A DNA stretch of 64,000 nt from Odoribacter splanchnicus DSM 20712 (lineage in GTDB: Bacteria; Bacteroidota; Bacteroidia; Bacteroidales; Marinifilaceae): positions 3,410,001-3,474,000 of the forward strand of contig NC_015160.1 of assembly GCF_000190535.1 (NCBI RefSeq). Direction: 5' to 3'. The position numbers and the translations under genes are program-made. Position 1 is the stretch's first letter. Each line of letters opens with the position of its first letter. The notes under the pieces are model-generated. The model did not search any database. It saw only the letters and a list, made by a program, of their open reading frames with translations, and was not told the origin of the DNA. Below, one piece after another: positions 1-9,364 of this stretch.

Positions 1-66
1 TCAGTAACTCATCAACTCAGTAACTCATCAACTCAGTAACTCATCAACTCATCAACTCAGTAACTC
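1..66. repeat. 8-bp GAGTTNNT tandem repeat, left copy
   Basis: On the minus strand the tract is a run of GAGTT blocks spaced by three variable bases, giving an 8-bp period. It covers the last codons and stop of the upstream tonB paralogue and runs off the window edge. The same unit recurs at 44841-44974 inside the end of leuC. Seen directly; its function is unknown. Confidence 0.8.
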
Positions 67-743
67 CCTATCTGAAATGCAATCGGAAGCGTATAAGCCA
101 CCCTCACCGCTTTGCCTCTTTGTTTACCGGGTTTCCATTTCGGCATCACCGACACCACTCTCACCGCTTCCTTATCCAAAGAAGCATCTACTCCGCGCAC
201 CACTTTGATATTGCTCACACTGCCGTCTTTTTCAACCACAAACTGAACGAATACTTTCCCCTGTACCCCGTTCTCAAGGGCAATTTGAGGATACTTCACA
301 TGCTTTGAGAGCCATTTTTGTATATTCTCCGGAAATACCGGCATATCCTCGCTCGGCACGAAAGCGATTACTTCGTCTGTGTCGTATTCCTCATCGTAAT
401 TCAAATTGTTCAGGTCGAAAGATTCTTTATTATTACTTTCGTCATCTGCATCGATGATATCCAGATCGTCCGGCAAAGGATCTGTTTCATCCACAATTTC
501 CAGTAAATCGAAAGGCTTCGGGGCTGGGGGAGGAGGTGGGGTAATCTGATGCATCATGGTGATCGGTACCATCTCGATTTCGGTCGGGATTTCAGATACC
601 GTGACGAAATCAGCGGGTTGACGCCCGGAAACTTTCCATTCGAATGCGAATAGAATAGTACCCAGGGCAAGCATAAGACCTATTTCCAAAAAAATATTTT
701 TCTTGTTTTCAAGGTCTGCCTGAGGTGATTTTTTTACTTCCAT
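57..743 (-). CDS. TonB family energy transducer (paralogue 1)
   Basis: A 228-residue TonB-type protein that would carry proton-motive energy from the inner membrane to TonB-dependent outer-membrane receptors. It has a short cytoplasmic N-terminus, one membrane segment at about residues 18-37, a proline stretch (ITPPPPPAPKP) followed by a strongly acidic periplasmic linker, and a C-terminal TonB domain at about 140-226 with the usual KYP, GxVxVxFVV and PKWKPGKQRG signatures. It closely resembles the protein at 2265-2957, most of all in the C-terminal domain, and both lie on the same strand on either side of hflX. The stop falls inside an 8-bp simple repeat. It may serve the SusC receptor at 10.8 kb, but that link is inference. 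Confidence 0.92.
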   Translation of the reverse strand: MEVKKSPQADLENKKNIFLEIGLMLALGTILFAFEWKVSGRQPADFVTVSEIPTEIEMVPITMMHQITPPPPPAPKPFDLLEIVDETDPLPDDLDIIDADDESNNKESFDLNNLNYDEEYDTDEVIAFVPSEDMPVFPENIQKWLSKHVKYPQIALENGVQGKVFVQFVVEKDGSVSNIKVVRGVDASLDKEAVRVVSVMPKWKPGKQRGKAVRVAYTLPIAFQIGSY

Positions 744-900
744 AATCTTTCATTTTAATGTTTCCAGACTTTTCCGGTTCATTAAAAATAAAAGAATATG
801 TTAAAAAAACAAAATTGTGAATGATTGATTTTAAGTATTTGTTAATATTAAAACGTTTTCATTGAGATGTTGTCTTAATATTAACAAATAGTAAAGAAAC

Positions 901-2130
901 CTACTCCTCTGTTTCCGGATTGTTTTCGGTATAATCCTGGTATAAAAAGTCATTATAGGGGAATCGTGCCGAATGGATCTCTTTGACGATATCGTAAAGC
1001 TTTTCTTTCAGTTCTTCTATATTCTCCTTTTTAACGGCCGATATATATACGGTTTCACTTCCCTGTCGCGACATCCACATTTGTTTCAGGTCGTTCAGAC
1101 TATAGTTTTCTCTGGTCACAGGGGTTAAATCGTCTTCCTCCTTCTGTACATAATGAAAAGCGTCGATTTTATTGAAAATGATAATCGTCGGTTTGGGTTC
1201 TTTGATCAATTCTGCCAGAGTAGCATTGACCACCTTCATCTGATCTTCGAATTGCGGATGGGAGATATCCACGACATGAAGAATAACGTCTGCCTCGCGC
1301 ACTTCGTCCAACGTAGATTTGAACGATTCCACCAGGTGATGGGGTAATTTACGAATAAAACCTACCGTGTCCGCCAGCAAAAACGGCACATTTTTAATCG
1401 CAATTTTCCGCACGGTCGTATCTAGTGTAGCAAACAATTTGTTTTCTGCAAATACATCCGATTTACTCAGCAGGTTCATCAACGTCGATTTTCCGACATT
1501 CGTATAACCTACCAAAGCGACACGCACCAGTTTACCCCGGTTTTTCCGTTGAATGACCTTTTGTTTGTCGATCTTGGTTAGTTCATTTTTCAAACGGCTG
1601 ATTTTATCCCGGATGATCCGGCGGTCGGTCTCGATTTCCGTTTCTCCCGGTCCTCTTAATCCGATACCTCCTTTTTGTCTCTCCAGATGTGTCCACATTC
1701 CGGTCAGACGCGGAAGTAAATACTGGTATTGAGCCAGTTCCACCTGGGTTTTGGCATGTGCCGTACGTGCCCGGCTGGCAAAAATGTCCAGAATCAGGTT
1801 CGTCCGGTCCAGCACTTTGATTCCCGGAAAGACAGATTCTATATTTCGTAACTGTGTCGGGCTCAATTCATCGTCGAAAATAACCATATCTACCGGGTTT
1901 TCTTCGGTGTAAGCTTTGATTTCTTCCAGTTTCCCTTTGCCGATAAAAGTGGCATGTACCGGTTTATCTAAATTCTGTGTGAAAATTTTTACCGTTTCTG
2001 CTCCCGCTGTCTCTGCCAGAAATGACAATTCGTCGAGATATTCGGTCATCTGCTCGTAGGTGATCCCTTCCGATTGAAGGGCTACTCCTACTAATATCGC
2101 TTTCTCTGCTTCCTGATCCGTATAATACAT
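901..2130 (-). CDS. hflX: GTPase HflX
   Basis: Ribosome-associated GTPase that in well-studied bacteria splits stalled 70S ribosomes under stress. With the start chosen here it has 409 residues. The N-terminal HflX domain ends in the glycine-rich IGLRGPGETEIETDRR segment (about 156-171). The G domain follows with GYTNVGKST (208-216), DTVGF (254-258) and NKID (320-323). The reading frame is open for 21 more codons to an ATG at 2193, but that extension lacks similarity to the family, whereas MYYTDQEAEKAILVG begins where HflX proteins normally begin. The gene sits between two tonB paralogues transcribed the same way. Confidence 0.93.
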   Translation of the reverse strand: MYYTDQEAEKAILVGVALQSEGITYEQMTEYLDELSFLAETAGAETVKIFTQNLDKPVHATFIGKGKLEEIKAYTEENPVDMVIFDDELSPTQLRNIESVFPGIKVLDRTNLILDIFASRARTAHAKTQVELAQYQYLLPRLTGMWTHLERQKGGIGLRGPGETEIETDRRIIRDKISRLKNELTKIDKQKVIQRKNRGKLVRVALVGYTNVGKSTLMNLLSKSDVFAENKLFATLDTTVRKIAIKNVPFLLADTVGFIRKLPHHLVESFKSTLDEVREADVILHVVDISHPQFEDQMKVVNATLAELIKEPKPTIIIFNKIDAFHYVQKEEDDLTPVTRENYSLNDLKQMWMSRQGSETVYISAVKKENIEELKEKLYDIVKEIHSARFPYNDFLYQDYTENNPETEE

Positions 2131-2214
2131 ATAAAATAATAAAATTTGAAGGCTGCTGCAATAACGTAAAACAGAGGCCTGCTGTTTCGGCATTCACCTT
2201 TTTCATGACAAAAG

Positions 2215-2243
2215 AAAGGGCTGACAAAAGATGACAGCCCTTT
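2215..2243 (-). terminator. Intrinsic terminator after tonB paralogue 2
   Basis: A perfect 9-bp stem (AAAGGGCTG with CAGCCCTTT) and an 11-nt loop lies just downstream of the gene ending at 2265. On the minus strand it is followed by a T-rich stretch (CTTTTGTC). Confidence 0.7.
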
Positions 2244-2264
2244 ATAAATTTGATCGATAATCTG

Positions 2265-2957
2265 CTAATTGTTCGATAACTGGAAGTTGATCGGCAGAGT
2301 GTAGGCTACACGTACAGGTTTACCTCTCTGCTTTCCTGGTTTCCATTTCGGCATCGACTGCACAACACGTACAGCTTCCTTATCCAAAGAGGCATCTACT
2401 CCTCTCGCTACTTTTACGTCGGTAATAGAACCGTCTCTCTCGATCACGAACTGAATGAAAACTTTCCCCTGAATACCGTTTTCCATGGCCAGAACCGGAT
2501 ATTTTACATTCTTCGCAATCCATTTCGATACATTACCACCCGGGAAACTCGGCATATCTTCAACTACCTGGAAAATCTCTGACTCTCCGGTATTCTCTTC
2601 ACCATATTCTCCAAAATCGGCGACATTTTCTATCACCTGGTTCTCCGATTGGTCTTCTGCGTCTAAAATTTCAAGATCATCGTCGATATTGGTGTCATCC
2701 TCTACAATATCGATCAAGTCCGTCAATTTCGGGGCTGGAGGAGGAGGAGGTGGAGGTTTTAGCATTTGTTGCGTAATCGGAATAATCTCATCTTCTATCT
2801 GTTCTTCAGCGGGAGTCTGAAATGGAGTTACTTGTTCGGTGGAAGATTTCCATTCAAAAGCAAATAACAGCACCGCTAAAGCCAGAGTAAGTCCGATCTC
2901 GAAGAAAACGCCTTTCTTCCCTTCCAGATCTGCTTTCGGTGACTTTTTAATTTCCAT
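2265..2957 (-). CDS. TonB family energy transducer (paralogue 2)
   Basis: A 230-residue TonB-type protein with the same plan as the one at 57-743: one membrane segment (about 18-37), the proline run PPPPPPPAPK, an acidic linker (DDDLEILDAEDQ) and a C-terminal TonB domain (about 143-228) with KYPVLAMENGIQGKVFIQF and PKWKPGKQRGKPVRVAY. The two C-terminal domains are nearly the same, while the linkers differ. That fits a duplication followed by divergence of the periplasm-spanning part, perhaps to serve different receptors. A terminator hairpin separates it from hflX downstream. Confidence 0.92.
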   Translation of the reverse strand: MEIKKSPKADLEGKKGVFFEIGLTLALAVLLFAFEWKSSTEQVTPFQTPAEEQIEDEIIPITQQMLKPPPPPPPAPKLTDLIDIVEDDTNIDDDLEILDAEDQSENQVIENVADFGEYGEENTGESEIFQVVEDMPSFPGGNVSKWIAKNVKYPVLAMENGIQGKVFIQFVIERDGSITDVKVARGVDASLDKEAVRVVQSMPKWKPGKQRGKPVRVAYTLPINFQLSNN

Positions 2958-3136
2958 GATATTAAATTAATGTATTTATGTTGTCTTTTTTCTAGGGGGT
3001 AAAAGTAAAGAAAATCGGATTAAATACCAATATTTCAAACGTTTTTTTTGAATGAAACGTTAAATTTTCAAGGAACTGTTTTGTCAAATCTTAAGGATTT
3101 TAACAATTTTACGATTTTTTTTCTCCAAGCTTATCG

Positions 3137-3144
3137 TATTTTTG
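3137..3144 (+). promoter_or_regulatory. Candidate -7 element for the Sfp-type gene
   Basis: TATTTTTG matches the Bacteroidota -7 consensus TAnnTTTG and lies 20 bases before the chosen ATG at 3165. No convincing -33 TTTG is present at the right distance, so the call is tentative. Confidence 0.4.
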
Positions 3145-3164
3145 TAATCTTTATTTCAACCGAC

Positions 3165-3845
3165 ATGCTTAAAATTTATTATTTACGGATTTCCGATTTT
3201 CAGCATCTCTCCGAAGATGAACTGTTTCCGTTAGTAGGTGAAGACACGGTCCGGAAAGTAACCGGATACAAAAATCCCGGAGTCAGGCGTACAAAATTAT
3301 TGGGTGAGGGGATGATTCGGCGGTTATTGTTCCGTTTGTGGGGACTGCACAAAGAAGATTACCTCATCCGTATAGGTGAACATGGTAAACCATTGGTGGA
3401 GAGCCGGTTTTCGGTTTGGTATAATTTATCGCATTCCGGTGATTATATCGTGGCGGCTTTTTCGCATCTCGAAGTCGGAATCGATATCGAGCAAAAAAGG
3501 AAAGCCCGCATGGAAGTGGCCCGGCGTTTTTTCCATCCTGCAGAAATTCAGTGCCTGCAAAATCTTGCCGGAGATGCGCAGGATGAACTGTTTTTCCGTT
3601 ATTGGTCCGTGAAAGAAAGTTTTTTAAAATACACCGGTAGCGGCTTATCCTCCCCCTTGTCCGGTTTCGAAGTCCGCTTCGACGATCATCGGCCCCGCAT
3701 ATTTCAGTCAGAAAACCTTCGAAATCTCTCTATCTCTGCCTGTCCGGTCGATCCCGCATACAAATGCTTCGTTTGTGCAGAGACTACCGAAGAACCCGGG
3801 ATCTTTCCATTCCTCGTCCCGGATCTCTTCCTGCCGGATGAATAA
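3165..3845 (+). CDS. 4'-phosphopantetheinyl transferase, Sfp type
   Basis: Transfers the phosphopantetheine arm of CoA to a serine of acyl or peptidyl carrier proteins. The 226-residue product carries the family motifs in order: NLSHS (87-91), VGIDIE (104-109, magnesium binding) and WSVKESFLK (147-155). The length fits Sfp-type rather than the short AcpS type. The frame is open upstream to 3048, but that extension is AT-rich and unlike the family, and a -7 promoter element at 3137-3144 would lie inside it, so the ATG at 3165 is preferred. It converges on asd with a 24-bp gap. No polyketide or peptide synthetase is in the window, so the carrier substrate is unknown. Confidence 0.88.
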   Translation: MLKIYYLRISDFQHLSEDELFPLVGEDTVRKVTGYKNPGVRRTKLLGEGMIRRLLFRLWGLHKEDYLIRIGEHGKPLVESRFSVWYNLSHSGDYIVAAFSHLEVGIDIEQKRKARMEVARRFFHPAEIQCLQNLAGDAQDELFFRYWSVKESFLKYTGSGLSSPLSGFEVRFDDHRPRIFQSENLRNLSISACPVDPAYKCFVCAETTEEPGIFPFLVPDLFLPDE

Positions 3846-3869
3846 CCGTTGTTATTCGCTTCCTTCCGT

Positions 3870-4874
3870 TTAAAGTCCTTTTTTACACAGATATTCGGCA
3901 ATCTGTACTGCATTCAGAGCGGCGCCTTTTTTGATTTGGTCACCTACTAACCAGAAAGTCAATCCTTTTTCGTCCGCCAGGTCTTTGCGGATACGGCCTA
4001 CATACACCGGATCTTTGCCTGATAAGAAAAGAGGCATCGGATAATCCTGTTCTGCCGGATTGTCTTGCAATACCAGACCTTCGGCACGGGAAAAAGCTTC
4101 CCGGACTTCCTCTACCGAGAGCGGGCGTTCTGTTTCGATCCAGATACTTTCCGAATGGGCCCGTAAGGCCGGTACTCTCACACAAGTAGAGCTTACCCGG
4201 ATATCCGAATGCATGATTTTCCGTGTCTCGTTGAACATTTTCATTTCCTCTTTGGTATAGCCGTTATCCGTGAAAACGTCTACCTGAGGAATCAGGTTAA
4301 AAGCCAGTTGATAGGCGAATTTCTCCACCGTAGGTGTTTCCCCTGCCAGGATTTGCCGGTACTGATTATACAGTTCGTCCATAGCTGCTGCGCCTGCGCC
4401 GCTCGCTGCCTGATAGGTCGATACACGGGCCCGGGTGATGTGGCTCAATGGTTCGATGGCTTTTAAGGCAACCACCAGCAGGATAGTCGTACAGTTCGGA
4501 TTCGCGATGATGCCACGGGGACGGTCGAGAGCATCTTCCGGGTTGACCTCCGGTACCACCAAAGGTACCTCTTCGTCCATTCTGAAAGCACTCGAATTAT
4601 CGATCATTACAGCCCCGTATTTGGTGATCGTTTCGGCAAATTCTTTCGAAGTACCGCCTCCGGCCGAAACGAAAGCTATGTCGATGTCCTTAAAGTCGTC
4701 GTTGTGTTGTAAAAGTTTTACAGTCAGCGGCTGACCACGAAACAGGTATTGGGTGCCGGCGCTCCGTTTCGAACCGAATAACACCAACTCATCCATAGGA
4801 AAATTTCTTTCTTCCAATACGCGCAGAAACTCTTGTCCTACTGCTCCACTTGCCCCGACGATAGCTATTTTCAT
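3870..4874 (-). CDS. asd: Aspartate-semialdehyde dehydrogenase
   Basis: Reduces aspartyl phosphate to aspartate semialdehyde, the branch point to lysine/diaminopimelate, threonine and methionine. The 334-residue product begins with the dinucleotide-binding motif GASGAVG (7-13), has the catalytic cysteine in NPNCTTI (Cys128) and the catalytic histidine in RAHSE (His240). The frame stays open to an ATG at 4913, but [10 protein letters not shown] is the normal family start and a possible -7 element (TAATTTTG on the minus strand, 4911-4918) overlaps the longer start. Threonine made through this route feeds IlvA at 41.8 kb. Confidence 0.95.
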   Translation of the reverse strand: MKIAIVGASGAVGQEFLRVLEERNFPMDELVLFGSKRSAGTQYLFRGQPLTVKLLQHNDDFKDIDIAFVSAGGGTSKEFAETITKYGAVMIDNSSAFRMDEEVPLVVPEVNPEDALDRPRGIIANPNCTTILLVVALKAIEPLSHITRARVSTYQAASGAGAAAMDELYNQYRQILAGETPTVEKFAYQLAFNLIPQVDVFTDNGYTKEEMKMFNETRKIMHSDIRVSSTCVRVPALRAHSESIWIETERPLSVEEVREAFSRAEGLVLQDNPAEQDYPMPLFLSGKDPVYVGRIRKDLADEKGLTFWLVGDQIKKGAALNAVQIAEYLCKKGL

Positions 4875-5042
4875 ATTTTCAGGTTTTAAAAATGTATGAT
4901 TATTGGATTGCAAAATTAATGTTTTGATGATCTCTAAAAAATATCCCGGTCGTTTTTTTCATCAAACATACTGTGTGTTTAATTTTAAACATCGGCTTTC
5001 CCGATAAACCTGTGTTTCCTCGGAGATTCCGGTTGTTAGCGT

Positions 5043-6767
5043 TTACCGGTGGTCCAGATGATTTTTTTCGATCATAGCTTTATCTTGCTTCTTCAAGCCC
5101 GAATTATACCAGAAAATAGGTTGATCGTGATCGGTCAGATACATCCTTCGCCGGGCTTTATAATCAGGGCTGATCAGTGAGTAACCGGTATTCAGTAATG
5201 GGGTCGTGATAGAGGCCATGTCCAGCATCGTGTGAAAAGCCACGATTGTAGATACCGGTTGTGTCTGGTTGGCGAGTGCCGTTGCATATCGTTCCGGGAA
5301 TTCCTGCCGGTACTGATCGGAAAACCATAAGAATAGTGGTATGTGCAATTGATAATACGTCGGATGGGGCGAAGCATGCAGGAAGCGTTTCCGGTCGTCG
5401 TCCAACAAATCTTCCCCGTGGTCCGGGCTATAGTAAAGTGCTGTCGTATGATTCGTCGAATCCAGAATCTGGATCAGATGGTGCAGAAAATAGTCCGTAT
5501 AACGGATGCTGTTATCATATGCGTTGATCAGTTGTTGCCGGTTTTTCACCTCCACTTCTGTCGCTTCGTCCGGGGTAAAATGGGCGAACTCCCTCGGATA
5601 ACGTTCAAAATAGTTGAAATGTGAACCATAGGTGTGCAACACAAAAAATAAGTTATCCGGTAATGAATCGATATAATGCTGCACCAACGGAAGCATGGCA
5701 TCGTCGTAGTTATTGACGGTATAGATCCCTCCTGCCGATGCCGGGCGGATATTGTGGTGGAAATCCGCTTCTGCTGCAAAATAGTCGGTAAAAGTACGGT
5801 TAGGCGTCTGATTCGAGAGGAAAATCGTTTTGAACCCTGCTTCTTTAAAGGCTTCGACAATACTTTTTTGCCCATAGATGTCTTCGAAATGCTCGGCATT
5901 GGCGGCGGATAAAATCAGGGGAACACTTTTATGTGTAGCATTTGCCTGTGTAATGGCATCTTTATATAAAGCCAGGCCCTGAATCTGGGATAACAGGGGG
6001 GTCGTTTCCCGTTCATATCCCCAAAGGCTCCAGTTCACCGCCCGGCTGGCTTCTCCTACTACCAACACATAAATCTCCCTATCCGCCGATTTTACACTTT
6101 TATGGGCCTGGAAAGTGAAGTCTTTCGACGTGAGAGGATAAATCATACTCCGTTGCCATTTTTTCACGGCAAAACGAAGATTATAATAGATATTCACCGG
6201 GAATACGTCGTATTGCAATTTATAGCTTCCCGTATTCCTGTTCGTAGCCGTGAAGGTCAAACCGTACGAAACCAGCCCGATAATCAACCCGGTACAAGCC
6301 ATCTTTTTCCGGAACACAGGCGTCAGATGCACCCTCTTTTTACAACCGATAGCTGCAATCACAATCGTAGGGATATAGATCACACAAACCAGGATGATCG
6401 CCGGCCACAGATTATTCAGCAATTCACTGGCTTCCGTCACGTTGGTCGTCGCCAGGTTCAGAAACATATCGACAGCGATCACCGATTCGCCGAACAGGTA
6501 GAATAAAACGATCTGAAAAGCATTGAAGATCAATTGCGGGATCAATATCAGCTGCATCAATCCGATATTTTTCAACCACGAGAATACAAAAAGATACATT
6601 CCCAACGGAAAAGTGACCAGGATCACCTTTCCCATAAAAGAATAAGGTTCTGTAAATACCAGCAAAATACAGGGAATCAGGTTGACGATAACGAAGAAAC
6701 GGAATAACTGACGTGCATCGGTCAGAAAACGTCGGAATAACAGATTTATTTGATGTAACATAGTCAT
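5043..6767 (-). CDS. Phosphoethanolamine transferase, lipid A type
   Basis: A 574-residue inner-membrane enzyme of the EptA/sulfatase-fold family, expected to move phosphoethanolamine from phosphatidylethanolamine to lipid A or another envelope glycan. About five membrane segments fill residues 20-175. The periplasmic sulfatase-like domain has the metal ligand in VVGEASR (Glu239), the likely nucleophile Thr278 in ANATHKSVP, and a second metal site in SPDHGE (Asp449/His450). Only 3 nt separate it from the upstream barrel gene, so the two probably form an operon. ATG codons at 6767 and 6761 are both possible starts. Substrate choice is inferred from the family; such enzymes can lower susceptibility to cationic peptides. 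Confidence 0.88.
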   Translation of the reverse strand: MTMLHQINLLFRRFLTDARQLFRFFVIVNLIPCILLVFTEPYSFMGKVILVTFPLGMYLFVFSWLKNIGLMQLILIPQLIFNAFQIVLFYLFGESVIAVDMFLNLATTNVTEASELLNNLWPAIILVCVIYIPTIVIAAIGCKKRVHLTPVFRKKMACTGLIIGLVSYGLTFTATNRNTGSYKLQYDVFPVNIYYNLRFAVKKWQRSMIYPLTSKDFTFQAHKSVKSADREIYVLVVGEASRAVNWSLWGYERETTPLLSQIQGLALYKDAITQANATHKSVPLILSAANAEHFEDIYGQKSIVEAFKEAGFKTIFLSNQTPNRTFTDYFAAEADFHHNIRPASAGGIYTVNNYDDAMLPLVQHYIDSLPDNLFFVLHTYGSHFNYFERYPREFAHFTPDEATEVEVKNRQQLINAYDNSIRYTDYFLHHLIQILDSTNHTTALYYSPDHGEDLLDDDRKRFLHASPHPTYYQLHIPLFLWFSDQYRQEFPERYATALANQTQPVSTIVAFHTMLDMASITTPLLNTGYSLISPDYKARRRMYLTDHDQPIFWYNSGLKKQDKAMIEKNHLDHR

Positions 6768-6770
6768 TGT

Positions 6771-7934
6771 TTAAAAAGCTTCGTCGATATTAAAATAAAA
6801 AGCACTTTGCCCTTTTCCGAATCCATAATCCAACCGGACATTTACCCGTTTCTTGAATTCCCACCGGTAGCCGATGCCGTAAGTAGGCAGCGTTTCCTTC
6901 CATTTGAAGTACTTGAATTTCGGAAACACATTTCCTGCACCTCCCCAAAGGGCGATTCCATGCCGGTTGTAGATATGTTGTCTTAGTTCTACCTGAGTTT
7001 GTATCAGGTCGTTGTCCCGGTATTGTCCTTCATAATAGCCTCTCATCTGATAAGAACCTCCCAATAGGGCGACCATACTCCAGGGGGTATTACCGTAATT
7101 GAATGTCCCCTGCAAATCGGATGCCAGAATGGCTCCTTTCCACAACTTATTGTATTGCCTGAAGAATACTTCTGTCCGTTTGAATTTGTTTCCCCAGAAA
7201 TCCGGGAAAAAGAGCTGGTCGATTCTGGCATAAGTTCCCCGGTATGGATTAGGAAGAAAATCCCTCGAATCATAAGTCAGAAACAGACCGAATCCTTGTG
7301 TGGCGATATTTGCTTTTTCACCGTCCAGAAAACCGGGGTCTTTAAAATCTTTACCGTTGACATGCCTGAAAAGTCCCGTCACCCCCAGATAGGTGTTGGG
7401 AAACAGACGGCGTGAGAAATCCACCCGGATTTGTTTCTCCAGGCGTTTGTAAGTCGTGTAATGATCCTTCTGATTTCCGTTTGTATAACCGATACCCCAG
7501 TATTTACTCGGAAAAGAAAAGAAGTAAAAATTGATCCCGAGCCTGTATTTGTCTTCTTTAAAAATGGTCGTCCCCCGGATGCCTAACAGATAAAAACCGG
7601 TGGTAGTTACGTCCCCGTAAAAAGAAATGTTGGAAGGCGGAAGGGTCAGATGCTCCCGGTCTACCCGGTACAGTCCCGAAGCTACCAGACCTAGTCCCAA
7701 TTTGGTGTCGCTCGAAAAATGCGGTCCGCCGATAACCGAGAAATCGAATCGTTTGGTTTCTTTCTCCTGGTTTGCTTCTGTGAAATAGCGGTATACATTT
7801 TTATACATCCTTTTGAAAAAGGCAGGACGTGACTCCAGGCTATCCACAGATAATGTGTCTGTAGTTGGGGTATTTCCATGGCTTATCGAGTAAGACAAGA
7901 GGAAGAATAAGATGAGGAGTACGCATTTTTGCAT
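6771..7934 (-). CDS. BamA/TamA-type outer-membrane barrel protein
   Basis: A 387-residue exported protein with a signal peptide (MQKCVLLILFFLLSYSISHG). The rest looks like the bacterial surface antigen (Omp85 C-terminal) barrel: repeated amphipathic strands, GLFLTYDSRD, NPYRGTYARID, LLGGSYQMRGYYEGQYRD and a final strand ending in a phenylalanine (NIDEAF). No POTRA domains fit in the length, so it is a barrel-only member rather than BamA itself. It is the first gene of a unit with the phosphoethanolamine transferase, which suggests an envelope role. The exact function is unknown. Confidence 0.8.
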   Translation of the reverse strand: MQKCVLLILFFLLSYSISHGNTPTTDTLSVDSLESRPAFFKRMYKNVYRYFTEANQEKETKRFDFSVIGGPHFSSDTKLGLGLVASGLYRVDREHLTLPPSNISFYGDVTTTGFYLLGIRGTTIFKEDKYRLGINFYFFSFPSKYWGIGYTNGNQKDHYTTYKRLEKQIRVDFSRRLFPNTYLGVTGLFRHVNGKDFKDPGFLDGEKANIATQGFGLFLTYDSRDFLPNPYRGTYARIDQLFFPDFWGNKFKRTEVFFRQYNKLWKGAILASDLQGTFNYGNTPWSMVALLGGSYQMRGYYEGQYRDNDLIQTQVELRQHIYNRHGIALWGGAGNVFPKFKYFKWKETLPTYGIGYRWEFKKRVNVRLDYGFGKGQSAFYFNIDEAF

Positions 7935-8069
7935 GCTTTTCTTTTTATTGACTTTATTTTCAAATGTTTAATGCACTTTTTTTCGTCCTGTACAAACCAT
8001 TTTCGTACAAACTGTAAAACATTTACGCAAGAATGATGCCAAGGTTCAATAAATGAAAATGAATTTGAG

Positions 8070-8585
8070 ATGAAAAAGATTTTTATTCTATGTTTAGGAA
8101 TAGGACTCCTCTTCTCGTACCGAGGGTTCGGACAAGTGGGAGAAAAAGTTTTTTCTGTAAATATCCTGAATATGAATAATGACACTGTTGCTTTGCCGAT
8201 GTTGGGACAGAAAAATTTGCTGATATTTTATGCTGATCCTTCACATCCTGGACAGAACAAAACCTTCCGCGATTATTTCAAGACTCATCCGGTGTCAGGG
8301 CTGGAAATTACATCTTATGGTATTGTCAATTTAGCTGCCGCTCCGATGCTTCCGAATGCTTTGATTAAGAGAATGGCTTTGAAAGAGGTAAAAGGAACGG
8401 ATGGAAAAATTTATTTTGATCCGGATGGGATTTTAGCTACGGCTTGGAAATTACCAGGAGCGAATAATAATTTTACAGTGATCTTTATTAATAAGAATCA
8501 GGTAATTGAGTTTTATAAAGCTGGCCAGTTGACACCTGAAGAACAAGAACAGGTGATTGCTTTAGTACGAAAATATAGTAATTAG
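8070..8585 (+). CDS. Exported thioredoxin-fold protein without CxxC
   Basis: A 171-residue protein with an N-terminal signal peptide (MKKIFILCLGIGLLFSY, cleavage near GFGQ). The body suggests a thioredoxin-like fold similar to YtfJ or redoxin proteins: NLLIFYADPSHPGQN where the active site would be, a cis-proline-like region and NNFTVIFINKNQVIEFYKAGQL near the end. No CxxC motif is present, so a thiol redox activity is not supported. It stands alone between the barrel gene on the other strand and the sigma-factor promoter. Confidence 0.6.
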   Translation: MKKIFILCLGIGLLFSYRGFGQVGEKVFSVNILNMNNDTVALPMLGQKNLLIFYADPSHPGQNKTFRDYFKTHPVSGLEITSYGIVNLAAAPMLPNALIKRMALKEVKGTDGKIYFDPDGILATAWKLPGANNNFTVIFINKNQVIEFYKAGQLTPEEQEQVIALVRKYSN

Positions 8586-8627
8586 TTTTACTTTTTGATA
8601 TCTGATTCGTACCCTTATTTTGTATAT

Positions 8628-8660
8628 TTTGTAATTTTACGTTTGTTTTTTTTATATTTG
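8628..8660 (+). promoter_or_regulatory. Promoter of the ECF sigma factor gene
   Basis: TTTG at 8628-8631 and TATATTTG at 8653-8660 are separated by 21 bp. This is a good match to the Bacteroidota housekeeping promoter and lies 42 bp before the GTG start at 8702. Confidence 0.65.
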
Positions 8661-8701
8661 TGCAATTATCATTATTTGTACAACTATCATTTTCGACGTA
8701 A

Positions 8702-9277
8702 GTGAGTATACAGAGTGATACATATCTTTTGAAATCGGGCGATACTGCGGCTTTTGAACGGGTATTCCAATATTACTCCCGAAGTATGTTTTATGTGGCG
8801 ATGGGGTTAGTCGAGGACCGGCAAATTGCCGAGGATGCTGTACAGGAGAGTTTTATAAATTTATGGGCTCATCGGGAACAGATTAATCCGGATTATGACC
8901 TTCAATATTACCTGAATCAATCTGTCCGGAATTATATTTATAAGTATTTCCGGCATTGCCGGGTCAGGGAGAAGCATGCAGAAGCTTTGATCCGGGAGTA
9001 TAAATTTTGGGCAGATTACAAATCCGAAGATTTGGCCGAGAAGGTAGAAAATGTCCGGGAATTACTTCTCTCTTTACCGGAAAACTGCCGGAAAATTTTT
9101 GTCATGGCTGTTATTGAGGGGACTGGTTATGCAGAAACCGCATCGAAACTGAATGTGTCAGTTAATACAGTCAAGTCACAGGTCAAAATTGCTTACCGTA
9201 AATTGAAGGGGATGTGGGGTATATCTGAAAATGAATTGCTTTTGTTTCTAATTTTTATTTATTTGAAAAAATTTTAA
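8702..9277 (+). CDS. ECF RNA polymerase sigma-70 factor
   Basis: A 191-residue extracytoplasmic-function sigma factor. Sigma region 2 spans about 20-90 (FERVFQYYSRSMFYVAMGL and EDAVQESFINLW) and region 4 about 120-175 (LLSLPENCRKIFVMAVIEG, then a helix-turn-helix NVSVNTVKSQVKIAYRKL). The start is GTG; no ATG fits better. The FecR-type anti-sigma gene follows after 87 bp and then SusC/SusD, the standard Bacteroidota sigma/anti-sigma/TonB-dependent transducer layout. Its target is therefore probably the SusC promoter region. The hydrophobic tail (LLLFLIFIYLKKF) is slightly longer than usual. Confidence 0.93.
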   Translation: MSIQSDTYLLKSGDTAAFERVFQYYSRSMFYVAMGLVEDRQIAEDAVQESFINLWAHREQINPDYDLQYYLNQSVRNYIYKYFRHCRVREKHAEALIREYKFWADYKSEDLAEKVENVRELLLSLPENCRKIFVMAVIEGTGYAETASKLNVSVNTVKSQVKIAYRKLKGMWGISENELLLFLIFIYLKKF

Positions 9278-9364
9278 TAATCTTTTCACCCTTTTAAATG
9301 TCTTAGGGTTATTAAAGACAAATTGATTTCGATCGACTGTTTTTAATACTATAGTTTTGGAAGG

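Noticed and set aside
2128..2193. Longer N-terminus for HflX
   Set aside because: The 21 extra residues do not fit the family and the shorter ATG matches the usual start.
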